The notes under the pieces: model-generated
What the model was told of the DNA's origin: nothing
The model's database searches: none
The model's input: the letters and a program-made list of their open reading frames with translations, nothing else
Position numbers and translations under genes: made by a program
In this document: piece by piece, positions 34,209-42,609 of the stretch
How the letters are laid out: every line of letters begins with the position of its first letter
How positions within the stretch are numbered: the stretch's first letter is position 1
Assembly: GCA_910585905.1 (NCBI GenBank)
Contig: CAJUID010000007.1
Location: forward strand, 31,589-95,588
Direction of reading: 5' to 3'
Source of the DNA: an uncultured Lachnospiraceae bacterium
GTDB taxonomy: Bacteria; Bacillota; Clostridia; Lachnospirales; Lachnospiraceae
Length of the DNA: 64,000 nt

Positions 34209-35282
34209 ATGAAGAGAATTGGATTTTTGACGAGCGGCGGCGACTGCCAGAGCTTGAATGCGACCATGCGTGGAGTGGCAAAGACTTTGTACCAGAAATA
34301 CCAGGATGTAGAGATTTACGGAATTCTTGAGGGGTATAAGGGTTTGATTTATGGGAATTGCCGTTTGATGCAGTCAAGAGACTTTTCTGGAATTCTTACA
34401 GAAGGTGGTACAATTATTGGGACTTCCAGGCAGCCGTTTAAGCTAATGCGTGTGCCGGATGAAAATGGCCTGGATAAAGTTGAGGCAATGAAGGGAAATT
34501 ATAAAAAGTGGGGGTTAGACTGCCTTGTGATTTTAGGCGGAAATGGAACGCATAAGACTGCAAATCTTTTGAGGGAAGAGGGCTGCAATGTTGTTACACT
34601 TCCTAAGACGATTGACAATGATATCTGGGGAACAGATATGACATTTGGTTTCCAGAGTGCAGTAGATATTGCGACGAATGCGATTGACTGTATTCATACA
34701 ACCGCAGCTTCTCATGGGCGTGTATTTATAATAGAAGTAATGGGCCATAAGGTAGGATGGCTGACACTTCATGCCGGGATTGCAGGCGGTGCAGATATTA
34801 TTCTTTTGCCGGAGATTCCATATGATATCAACTCAGTTGTGCAGGCTCTGGAAAAGAGGACACAAGAGGGGAAGAGCTTTTCGATCCTTGCTGTTGCGGA
34901 GGGGGCTATCTCCAAGGAAGATGCAGCATTGTCTAAGAAAGAGCTAAAAGCAAAGAGAAAGAAAAATCCATTCCCATCTATTTCTTACCAGATTGGGCAG
35001 GAGATTCAGGATAGAACAGGACAGGAAGTCCGCATTACAGTTCCAGGGCATACACAGAGAGGCGGCGAGCCGTGTGCTTATGACAGAGTGATTTCAAGCC
35101 GTTTGGGTGCTGCTGCAGCAAGATTAATTATAGAAGAAAAGTATGGCTATATGGTAGGGTTCCGCGATGGTGAGATTGTACCGGTACCATTGGAGGAAGT
35201 AGCAGGAAAATTAAAGATGGTAGACCCAGAGTCTACAATTATTAAAGAAGCAAAGGGGCTTGGCATTTGCTTTGGTGACTAA
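34209..35282 (+). CDS. 6-phosphofructokinase, variant GGNGT type
   Basis: The 357-residue enzyme should phosphorylate fructose 6-phosphate in glycolysis. It shows RIGFLTSGGDCQSLNATMRG at the phosphate-binding start, TSRQPFK, LVILGGNGTHKTA, PKTIDNDIWGTDMTFGFQSA, and VPGHTQRGGEPCAYDR. The family motif GGDGS, whose Asp binds magnesium, reads GGNGT here, and PKTIDND replaces PGTIDND. These changes resemble the mixed ATP/PPi group, so the phosphoryl donor is open. For that reason I give no symbol. GAAAGGCGG precedes the ATG. It is 20 bases upstream of dnaX. Confidence 0.87.
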   Translation: MKRIGFLTSGGDCQSLNATMRGVAKTLYQKYQDVEIYGILEGYKGLIYGNCRLMQSRDFSGILTEGGTIIGTSRQPFKLMRVPDENGLDKVEAMKGNYKKWGLDCLVILGGNGTHKTANLLREEGCNVVTLPKTIDNDIWGTDMTFGFQSAVDIATNAIDCIHTTAASHGRVFIIEVMGHKVGWLTLHAGIAGGADIILLPEIPYDINSVVQALEKRTQEGKSFSILAVAEGAISKEDAALSKKELKAKRKKNPFPSISYQIGQEIQDRTGQEVRITVPGHTQRGGEPCAYDRVISSRLGAAAARLIIEEKYGYMVGFRDGEIVPVPLEEVAGKLKMVDPESTIIKEAKGLGICFGD

Positions 35283-35301
35283 TTGTTAGGAGGAGACAGG
35301 C

Positions 35302-36873
35302 ATGTCATATACGGCATTATATCGGAAATTCCGACCAGGAGAATTTGATGAAGTAAAGGGGCAGGAGCATATTGTAACAACCCTGCGTAATCAGATTCAG
35401 ACAGACCGTATTGGGCATGCCTATCTTTTTTGTGGAACGCGGGGAACTGGAAAAACAACAGTGGCAAAGATTTTGGCAAAGGCGGTTAATTGCCAGAACC
35501 CTATTGGCGGAAATCCATGCAATGAATGTGATACTTGCCGGAAAATTAATCGGCAGACTTCGATGAATGTAATAGAGATAGATGCTGCATCTAATAACGG
35601 TGTCGGAAATATCCGTGATATTATCGAGGAAGTACAGTATTCCCCGGCAGAGGGCAAGTACAAAGTCTATATTATTGATGAGGTGCATATGTTGTCTACA
35701 GGTGCATTTAATGCGCTTCTTAAGACATTAGAGGAACCGCCTTCCTATGTTATATTTATTTTGGCAACAACGGAGCCTCATAAAATACCAATAACGATAC
35801 ATTCCAGATGTCAGCGGTATGATTTTCGAAGAATATCAGTTGAAACGATCGAGGCAAGGCTTAAGGAGCTGGTAGAGAAAGAGCAGGTGCAGGCAGAGGA
35901 AAAAGCGCTGCGCTATGTTGCGAAGACAGCGGACGGCTCTATGCGTGATGCGTTAAGCTTGCTTGACCAGTGTATTGCCTTTTATCTGGGACAGGAACTT
36001 ACGTACGAAAAAGTGTTGGATGTGCTCGGCGCAGTAGATACGGCAGTGTATAGTAAAATGTTCCGCTATATTGTGTCCAGGGAAGTAATTGGATGTATTG
36101 GGCTGATTGATGAAATGATGATGACAGGGCGTGATCTGAACCAATTTATTAGCGAATTTGTTTGGTATTTGCGCGGCCTTATGTTGGTAGATGCTTCCGG
36201 GCAGGGCGGAGAACTTTTGGATGTATCCCAGGAGCAGCTTGCACAGATGATAGAAGAAGGGAAAATGGTTGACGTAGATGTATTAATACGTTATATTCAT
36301 ATATTATCGGATTTGTCAAATCAGATTCGTTATGCATCCCAGAAGAGGGTATTGGTGGAGATTGCGTTTATTAAGCTTTGCAGGCCGCAGATGGATCAGG
36401 ATCAAGATTTTACCACATTGTCCAGCCGTCTGGATGCAGTGGAGAAACAGTTGGAGCAAGGCATTTCGGTTATGCAAAAGAGTGCTCCGGTTTCCGCAGA
36501 GGCGAAAGCAGTGCAGAAGGAGGCAGTAAAGCAAAAGATTCTGCCAAAGGCTCTTCCAGAAGACATCAAAGAAGTGATTAAGCGTTGGAATGAGATACTT
36601 ATGGCATATGGGCAGCCAGGAGAGAATATGTTGTCACAGGCAAAAAAGGTAGTATCAGGGCAGGGCACGCTTCTATTACAATTTACGGATAAATTGAATG
36701 AAGATTTCTTCTTGCAGAATGAGGGGCAGGAACTTAGATGCCTAAAGGAATTGATACAAAATCTTTTGGGGAAAGAAGTGGAGATTGAGACAAGAACGGT
36801 GGATGCGGCGGTTGATGAGGAGTATGCGGATATTGCCCAGTTCATACATTTTGATGGGATTGAATTTCGATAG
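35302..36873 (+). CDS. dnaX: DNA polymerase III subunits gamma and tau
   Basis: DnaX is the clamp-loader ATPase subunit of the replicative polymerase. YTALYRKFRPGEFDEVKGQEH opens the 523-residue protein, followed by Walker A CGTRGTGKTTVAKIL, the zinc cysteines CNECDTC, Walker B IIDEVHMLS, and sensor 1 ILATTEPHKIP. The C-terminal region from about residue 370 is variable and probably binds the polymerase or helicase as in tau. It begins the classic dnaX-ybaB-recR set. AGGAGG lies before ATG 35302. Confidence 0.96.
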   Translation: MSYTALYRKFRPGEFDEVKGQEHIVTTLRNQIQTDRIGHAYLFCGTRGTGKTTVAKILAKAVNCQNPIGGNPCNECDTCRKINRQTSMNVIEIDAASNNGVGNIRDIIEEVQYSPAEGKYKVYIIDEVHMLSTGAFNALLKTLEEPPSYVIFILATTEPHKIPITIHSRCQRYDFRRISVETIEARLKELVEKEQVQAEEKALRYVAKTADGSMRDALSLLDQCIAFYLGQELTYEKVLDVLGAVDTAVYSKMFRYIVSREVIGCIGLIDEMMMTGRDLNQFISEFVWYLRGLMLVDASGQGGELLDVSQEQLAQMIEEGKMVDVDVLIRYIHILSDLSNQIRYASQKRVLVEIAFIKLCRPQMDQDQDFTTLSSRLDAVEKQLEQGISVMQKSAPVSAEAKAVQKEAVKQKILPKALPEDIKEVIKRWNEILMAYGQPGENMLSQAKKVVSGQGTLLLQFTDKLNEDFFLQNEGQELRCLKELIQNLLGKEVEIETRTVDAAVDEEYADIAQFIHFDGIEFR

Positions 36874-36943
36874 ACTGATTAAATTAAGAATGAGATAGTA
36901 TGAATCTGAAATAATTAAGATTTAAATTAGATGGAGGTAGGAA

Positions 36944-37294
36944 ATGGCAAAACGTGGTGGTTTTCCAGGTGGTGCAATGCCTGGGAATATGAATAACCTG
37001 ATGAAGCAGGCGCAGAGGATGCAGCGCCAGATGGAAGAGAAATCAAAAGAATTTGAGGATAAAGAGTGGGAGGCGACAGCAGGCGGCGGAGCAGTAACTG
37101 TGCGTGTATCTGGCAAAAAGGAAATTCTGTCTGTAAAGCTAACCGAGGAAGTGGTTGACCCAGATGATATAGAGATGTTAGAGGATCTGATTGTTGCAGC
37201 TACAAATGAGGCGCTGCGCAAGATGGAAGAGGAAAATGCAGAGATGATGCAGCAGTTGACCGGTGGTCTTGGCGGACTGGGGGGAATGTTCTAA
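36944..37294 (+). CDS. YbaB/EbfC nucleoid-associated protein
   Basis: The 116-residue protein has a Gly/Met-rich start (GGFPGGAMPGNMNNLMKQAQ), a coiled helix (RMQRQMEEKSKEFE), then a beta sheet (VTVRVSGKKEILSVKL) and a helix (EDLIVAATNEALRKMEEE). This matches the small dimeric DNA-binding YbaB family. It lies between dnaX and recR, ending one base before the recR start, and is probably co-transcribed with both. GGAGGTAG precedes the start. Confidence 0.94.
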   Translation: MAKRGGFPGGAMPGNMNNLMKQAQRMQRQMEEKSKEFEDKEWEATAGGGAVTVRVSGKKEILSVKLTEEVVDPDDIEMLEDLIVAATNEALRKMEEENAEMMQQLTGGLGGLGGMF

Positions 37295-37295
37295 T

Positions 37296-37892
37296 ATGGA
37301 TTTTTATAGTACTCAGATTAGCAATCTGGTGGAACAGTTATCCCATCTGCCGGGAATTGGTGCCAAGTCAGCACAGCGTCTGGCATTTCACATATTGAAT
37401 ATGCCGGAGGAACAGGTAGCGGGTCTTTCTACCGCTATGATGAGTGCTAAGAAAAACGTGCGCTACTGTAAAGAGTGCTGTACTTATACGGATGAGGAGC
37501 TGTGCCCTATCTGTGGGAATCATAAGAGAAACCACCGTCAGATTATGGTGGTGGAAAATCCAAGAGATTTGGCGGCATATGAAAAAACCGGAAAGTTTGA
37601 TGGGGTTTACCATGTACTTCATGGGGCAATCTCCCCGATGGCAGGAGTGGGGCCACAGGATATCCGCCTAAGTGAACTTATGGTTCGCCTGCAGGGGGAT
37701 GTTGATGAGGTGATTGTGGCTACCAATAAAAATCTGGAAGGTGATACCACAGCTACATATATTAGTAAGCTGGTAAAGCCCCTTGGAATTAAGGTGAGCC
37801 GTATTGCCAGCGGTGTGCCTGCAGGCGGTGATCTGGAGTATATAGATGAAGTAACACTGTACCGTGCTTTGGAGGGCAGGGTGGATATGTGA
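37296..37892 (+). CDS. recR: Recombination protein RecR
   Basis: RecR acts with RecO and RecF in loading RecA at gaps. The 198-residue protein has the helix-hairpin-helix LPGIGAKSAQRLAFHIL, the zinc finger CKEC ... CPIC, and a Toprim domain (MVVENPRDLAAYEKTG, ... TNKNLEGDTTATYI, SRIASGVPAGGDLEYIDEVTL in two parts). It starts one base after the ybaB stop codon. The longer frame beginning at 37263 lies inside ybaB and is rejected. Confidence 0.96.
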   Translation: MDFYSTQISNLVEQLSHLPGIGAKSAQRLAFHILNMPEEQVAGLSTAMMSAKKNVRYCKECCTYTDEELCPICGNHKRNHRQIMVVENPRDLAAYEKTGKFDGVYHVLHGAISPMAGVGPQDIRLSELMVRLQGDVDEVIVATNKNLEGDTTATYISKLVKPLGIKVSRIASGVPAGGDLEYIDEVTLYRALEGRVDM

Positions 37893-37961
37893 CAGGTTGT
37901 CCAGTTAAATTTATCGGGAGGATTCTTGAATTATCATGCCCTGGTCTGGCAGCCAAATGCA

Positions 37962-38570
37962 TCAGTGATAAACATTGATGATGCCATCTGCTACAAAGTT
38001 AGCGAGTTCGACAACTGTAGATAAGCGTGTGGTCTGTAGGGTGGTATGGCTGTTTTTTCCAGCAAGGTTTACAATACCAGTGATGGCAGCATTGCCTATC
38101 TGCGGAAGTTCTTTCTGAACTCCGATGCCTGGGAGGAGAGGACCGCTGCCCAGGGTGATATATCCGATGTGTTGCCTTATGCCGAGCGAGGCATCAATGG
38201 CAATGATAAAAGGCTGATAAAAGGTATCCTTAATCTGTGAAATAATGGAAGCAAGATTTACAGCGTGGACCGGTGATTGCAGGGTACCGTAAACAATTGG
38301 CATAGCAGAAGGTGTTTTGCTGACAGAAAATGCATGCATCAATTTTTCGCCTACAATAGGGCCGAAGCAGTCTCCAGTTGCACGGTCAGAGCCGATACAT
38401 AGAAAAATCGGTGTAGAATTTGTGCGGTGAACATATCTTTTTAATTTTTTTATCTGAAGAATGAAATCTTCTTTTGCTTTTCTCTGACGTATATTATAGT
38501 AATGTAATTGTTCAGAGTTTACAATGCAGTCTTCTGTTAGGATGGCTGTTTTTTTCTTTAATAAATCCAT
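37962..38570 (-). CDS. YyaC-like sporulation protein (DUF1256)
   Basis: The 202-residue protein has CIGSDRATGDCFGPIVGEKL, VYGTLQSPVHAVNL, and IAIDASLGIRQHIGYITLG with LLPGIGVQKELP. These match the spore-associated YyaC family, related in fold to the germination protease GPR but smaller. Its N-terminal 45 residues are a variable extension. It is encoded opposite to recR. The family is restricted to spore formers, agreeing with the cotF-like genes. Its catalytic role is not established. Confidence 0.88.
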   Translation of the reverse strand: MDLLKKKTAILTEDCIVNSEQLHYYNIRQRKAKEDFILQIKKLKRYVHRTNSTPIFLCIGSDRATGDCFGPIVGEKLMHAFSVSKTPSAMPIVYGTLQSPVHAVNLASIISQIKDTFYQPFIIAIDASLGIRQHIGYITLGSGPLLPGIGVQKELPQIGNAAITGIVNLAGKNSHTTLQTTRLSTVVELANFVADGIINVYH

Positions 38571-38919
38571 TCGTTGTTCTCCATTTCCTAGTTATATTTT
38601 GTGAAGCAGTTTTGCTTCCTAAAAATTACTTGAAGTAATAAGTTGTATCCATAGTGTTTCCTAAAAATAGAAATTAAAACAAGAAAATGGAAAATTTCAC
38701 TGGCGCAGGCTGTTTTTTTTCGTCGAACTATTTCGAGAGAAGAGTAGGTAAATCCCTGTGTTTTCGACAAATTATTTAGAAGGCTCCATGCTACAATTCT
38801 GACAACTACAGAAAGCTCCGGCAGATAAGGTGGGACAGGCGGTACTGTAAAGTGATGCTAGTGCGCATCAGCCATGCCGATGTTTTTGCGGGGAGCAGAA
38901 TGTTTGGAGGTGTGAAAGA
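38571..38919. other. Divergent intergenic region, yyaC-like and LysM genes
   Basis: About 350 AT-rich bases. A short hairpin GATGC-TAGT-GCGCATC lies near 38857. TCGAACTATTTCGA near 38721 is a near-palindrome that could be an operator. No further gene is visible. Confidence 0.45.
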
Positions 38920-40206
38920 ATGGGATACCAGAATAAGGAGAATACAAAGAAAGAGAAAACAGATGGAGATTATAAATTTGTGAAGCTGCCGGAAAATATA
39001 CGTCAAATGGGCGAACCGCCGATAAAGAACCGTATTTACATAGAAGATTACGTAATGACATATATGCATCAGATTTTCCAGAGAAAGCGTGAAAATGCGG
39101 TTGTCATTCTTCTAGGGAAGAGGGGGGAGAAAGAGGCCGGCGAAGCAATTTTCGTATATGGGGCTGTCGAGGTGGAAGTAGACTTGCTTTCAGGAATCCA
39201 GAATTTTAATTCGGAAACATGGGATAAGATTTATGAAGTAATGTATGAACATTTTCAGGGAGCGGAAGTCCTTGGATGGGGCTTGGGCGTCAGCATGTGG
39301 AATAGCCAGATTGACGGGATTGTGCGAAAGGTTCAGGAGAAACATTTTGCGAAAGAGGATCATGTTCTTTTTTTGGAGGACTTAAGCGAGAAGGAAGAAA
39401 AAATCTTCTGCTGGCAGTCAGACAAGCTGGTGGAACTACCAGGGTATATAATTTATTATGAAAAAAATCCGCAGATGCAGGATTATATGCTTTTGGGGCA
39501 GCCAAAGAAAAGCTTTGAGGCGGCTTATGAGGACAAGGTAACTGCAACTGTTAGGAATGTGGTACACCGCAATACAGAGCAGGGGAGCCCGAAAAAAGTT
39601 GCTTATTACAGTGCAGGAATATTTTTGGTGCTTCTGACAGTTCTTGGGGCAAATCTTCTAGTACAAAGTACCAAAAAAATTGACAATCTGGAGAAAACAA
39701 TCGAGACGCTCTCGAATGCGGCCACAAATGTAACAGAAGCCCCGGCGAAAAAAGCTGTAAAAAAAATAGATACGTCGAAGAAAAAGGATGCTGACAAGGA
39801 GAAAAGTACAGATCAAAAAGAGAAAAATACAGGCAAGGGAGAAACGGAACAGCCAAAGGGGACAAGCACTGCTCCTCCTGCTTTGGCAAGTGCAGCGTTA
39901 CAAAAACCATCTGTAACCAGTCCGCCTGCACTGCCTACGGCTGTGCCTTCCCCGGAAAAGAGCAGTGCTGCTCCAAAGCCGACTAAGAATGCCATTAGGA
40001 CTCCAAAGCCAAGCGAAAAAGCAGTCCAGGCAGTAAAGCGGAGTGCATCAAGTTATGTGGTTCAATCAGGCGATACATTAAGCCAGATTGTTTGGCGGCA
40101 TTATCACACTCTTTCCTGCATGGAAATGGTAAAGAAGGCAAATAAAATTAAAAATAGTGATGAAATAAAGGAGGGACAGAAGCTCTATCTACCGAAATAT
40201 CCATGA
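38920..40206 (+). CDS. LysM membrane protein with an MPN/JAMM-like N-terminal domain
   Basis: The 428-residue protein has three parts. Residues 30-200 form a cytoplasmic domain that begins RIYIEDYVMTYMHQI, then AVVILLGKR, VYGAVEVE, and GAEVLGWGLGVSMWNSQID followed by HVLFLEDLSEKEEKIFCW. This order resembles JAMM/MPN domains (HxH, then SxxD) but the histidines are replaced. A TM helix at about 228-247 leads to a long Lys/Pro/Ala/Ser-rich linker (about 265-370). The LysM peptidoglycan-binding domain is YVVQSGDTLSQIVWRHYHTL (quoted to 20) to the end. The MPN assignment is inference. GGAGGTG precedes the ATG. Confidence 0.75.
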   Translation: MGYQNKENTKKEKTDGDYKFVKLPENIRQMGEPPIKNRIYIEDYVMTYMHQIFQRKRENAVVILLGKRGEKEAGEAIFVYGAVEVEVDLLSGIQNFNSETWDKIYEVMYEHFQGAEVLGWGLGVSMWNSQIDGIVRKVQEKHFAKEDHVLFLEDLSEKEEKIFCWQSDKLVELPGYIIYYEKNPQMQDYMLLGQPKKSFEAAYEDKVTATVRNVVHRNTEQGSPKKVAYYSAGIFLVLLTVLGANLLVQSTKKIDNLEKTIETLSNAATNVTEAPAKKAVKKIDTSKKKDADKEKSTDQKEKNTGKGETEQPKGTSTAPPALASAALQKPSVTSPPALPTAVPSPEKSSAAPKPTKNAIRTPKPSEKAVQAVKRSASSYVVQSGDTLSQIVWRHYHTLSCMEMVKKANKIKNSDEIKEGQKLYLPKYP

Positions 40207-40306
40207 TATAGCATGCAAGTCCAAATTGTTTTTCGGTTGCGTTGCCAGTGATGATACGATATAATTCCTTGTATATTAAATTAGAAGTGCAGGAATGGAG
40301 TACAGT

Positions 40307-41476
40307 ATGGAAAGTTTTAATGGGCGTTCATTTGATGTGACTGTTATAAAGGAACAAAGGAGAAAAAAGATAATATTTATTTTGTCAGCAGCCGCCTGTA
40401 TATTAGCTTGTGTGGCAATTTTTTATTTTGGGTTCCACTGGTTTTTAAACCGACAATACAGTTCTTATCAGGTAGAGTATTCTGTCTATGTGAAAAATGG
40501 AAGCTCTATGGATTACGTTGATTATAAGGATGGCATTATCCGATATGGCAGGGATGGTGTAACAGCGGTGGACCGGAAGGGGAATGCCCTTTGGAGTGGG
40601 AGCTATGAGATGGCGAACCCAAGGGCGGATACCTGTGAATCGAGTGCCGTAATTGCGGATATTGGGGGAAAATCGTTATATATCCATAAGGGTGAGGGAA
40701 CTGGGACAGAATTAACAGTGGACTGTCCGATTGTGCAGGCATGTATTTCGAGGCAGGGAGTCGTGGCAGTTTTGTTGGAGGAGGCTTCATCCAATACAAT
40801 TGCACTCTATAATCCTTTTGATAAATCGGAAAAGCTGCTGGCAGAAATCCCTACCAATGTGGAGGATGGTTATCCGGTCAGCCTGGATCTGTCCCCGGAT
40901 GGCAGCAGCGTGGTAGCCTCTTATCTTGGAGTGATGACAGGAGCAGTACAGAGCCGTGCTGTTTTTTATAACTTTACAGATGTGGGGAAAAATGCGAATT
41001 GTCTAGTTGGGGCACATAATTACAATGATGCATTGATTTCGGAGGTGCGGTTTCTGGATGATGCTACGGTCTGCCTTTTTAGTGAAAAAGGATTTTATCT
41101 GTGGGGGAATATGAAGCAGCCGTCCGCAATAGGCAAGGCAGAGTTTACTGAGGAGATTCAAAGTGCGTTTTCTAGTGACAGGTACATCGGAGTGATTCTT
41201 AAAAAGGACGAGGAGTCTAGCAAAATGAAATTATACAACGAAACGGGAAAGGAGATAATGGAAACGGCAGTAGAAAATACATATGACAGTGTCCGAATCC
41301 GAGGTGATGAAATTTTGCTAAATTCCCATAATCACTGTACTGTCTATAGAACAAACGGAGTAAAGAAGTTAGATGTGGCATTAAAGAATAAAATTAGTTA
41401 CTTTTTTCCATGTGAAAAAATGAACCGTTATTTTTTTGTGCAGGATTCAAAAATCAAGGTTATAAAATTGAAATAA
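40307..41476 (+). CDS. DUF5711-like membrane protein with extracellular propeller-type domain
   Basis: The 389-residue product has a short basic cytoplasmic start (KEQRRKKI), one TM helix (IFILSAAACILACVAIFYFGF, quoted in part, about residues 24-43), and a long beta-rich outer domain. Repeated segments such as DGVTAVDRKGNALWSG, YPVSLDLSPDGSSVVASYLG and GFYLWGN suggest a beta-propeller. It follows the LysM protein by about 100 bases, in the order common in Lachnospiraceae. The start at 40307 uses GGAG seven bases upstream. Function is unknown. Confidence 0.75.
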   Translation: MESFNGRSFDVTVIKEQRRKKIIFILSAAACILACVAIFYFGFHWFLNRQYSSYQVEYSVYVKNGSSMDYVDYKDGIIRYGRDGVTAVDRKGNALWSGSYEMANPRADTCESSAVIADIGGKSLYIHKGEGTGTELTVDCPIVQACISRQGVVAVLLEEASSNTIALYNPFDKSEKLLAEIPTNVEDGYPVSLDLSPDGSSVVASYLGVMTGAVQSRAVFYNFTDVGKNANCLVGAHNYNDALISEVRFLDDATVCLFSEKGFYLWGNMKQPSAIGKAEFTEEIQSAFSSDRYIGVILKKDEESSKMKLYNETGKEIMETAVENTYDSVRIRGDEILLNSHNHCTVYRTNGVKKLDVALKNKISYFFPCEKMNRYFFVQDSKIKVIKLK

Positions 41477-41492
41477 ATGTCAAAAATATAAC

Positions 41493-41521
41493 TTGACAAG
41501 CCTACACCCTGAGGTTATACT
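41493..41521 (+). promoter_or_regulatory. Consensus sigma-A promoter of the str operon
   Basis: TTGACA (41493-41498) and TATACT (41516-41521) are separated by exactly 17 bases. It lies 80 bases before rpsL and is the strongest promoter seen here, as expected for ribosomal protein genes. Confidence 0.9.
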
Positions 41522-41600
41522 AACTGAGTGTGCGTTTTGGGGCTTTTAAGTCCTGCACATAAAGATAATTGTTTAATCATGATCATAGGAGGTGAAATTA

Positions 41601-42014
41601 ATGCCAACATTTAACCAGTTAGTAAGGAAGGGAAGAAAGGTTTCATCAAAGAAGTCTAATTCCCCTGCACTTCAGTACTCTTACAACTCTCTTAATAAGA
41701 AGGTTGTAGAACAGAGCTCTCCTCAGAAGAGAGGTGTTTGTACTGCAGTACGTACAGCTACACCTAAGAAGCCTAATTCAGCTCTTAGAAAAACTGCCAG
41801 AGTTCGTCTCTCTAACGGTATCGAAGTAACAAGTTATATCCCAGGCGAGGGACATAACTTACAGGAGCATAGCGTTGTTCTGATCCGTGGTGGAAGAGTA
41901 AAGGACTTACCAGGTACAAGATATCATATCGTACGTGGTACGCTCGATACAGCAGGTGTTGCAAACAGAAAGCAGGGCCGTTCTAAGTATGGAGCAAAGA
42001 AACCTAAGAAGTAA
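41601..42014 (+). CDS. rpsL: 30S ribosomal protein S12
   Basis: S12 lies at the decoding centre of the small subunit. The 137-residue protein starts MPTFNQLVRKGR and has KRGVCTAVRTATPKKPNSALRK (quoted in part), GEGHNLQEHS and LPGTRYHIVRGTLD. The lysine in TPKKPNS, where streptomycin-resistance changes occur, is the wild-type residue. AGGAGGT lies seven bases upstream of ATG 41601. It heads the rpsL-rpsG-fusA operon. Confidence 0.98.
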   Translation: MPTFNQLVRKGRKVSSKKSNSPALQYSYNSLNKKVVEQSSPQKRGVCTAVRTATPKKPNSALRKTARVRLSNGIEVTSYIPGEGHNLQEHSVVLIRGGRVKDLPGTRYHIVRGTLDTAGVANRKQGRSKYGAKKPKK

Positions 42015-42123
42015 GATTCACTAATTTGGGGAAGTGCCGGATTAATTTTACCAATTAACCTGGTGCGGACACAGAATATCGTGAGTACCGATGAATTAAT
42101 GAATTATTAAGGAGGGAAGTAAC

Positions 42124-42594
42124 GTGCCACGTAAAGGACATATTCAGAAAAGAGATGTATTAGCAGATCCTGTATACAAGAATAAAGTTGTAACAAAGCT
42201 GATTAACAATATTATGTTAGACGGCAAGAAGGGTGTAGCCCAGAAAATTGTTTATGGCGCATTTGAGCAGGTTGCAGAGAAGTCCGGCAAGGACGCTCTG
42301 GAAGTGTTTGAAGAGGCTATGAACAATATTATGCCGCAGCTTGAGGTTAAGGCAAGGCGTATCGGCGGTGCAACCTATCAGGTGCCGATAGAGGTAAGGC
42401 CTGACAGAAGACAGGCTCTGGCTCTCCGCTGGCTTACTCTTTTCTCACGCAAGAGAGGCGAGAAGACGATGAAGGACAGGCTTGCTAATGAAATTTTAGA
42501 TGCTGCAAACAATACTGGCGCAGCCGTTAAGAGAAAAGAAGATATGCACAAGATGGCAGAGGCAAACAAGGCTTTTGCACATTATCGTTGGTAA
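42124..42594 (+). CDS. rpsG: 30S ribosomal protein S7
   Basis: S7 starts assembly of the 30S head and binds near the exit site. The 156-residue protein begins at a GTG (MPRKGHIQKRDVLADPVY) with AAGGAGGG upstream, and has GGATYQVPIEVRPDRRQALALRWL (quoted in part) and the ending NKAFAHYRW. It lies between rpsL and fusA. Confidence 0.98.
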   Translation: MPRKGHIQKRDVLADPVYKNKVVTKLINNIMLDGKKGVAQKIVYGAFEQVAEKSGKDALEVFEEAMNNIMPQLEVKARRIGGATYQVPIEVRPDRRQALALRWLTLFSRKRGEKTMKDRLANEILDAANNTGAAVKRKEDMHKMAEANKAFAHYRW

Positions 42595-42609
42595 TAGGAG
42601 GAAAGAGTC

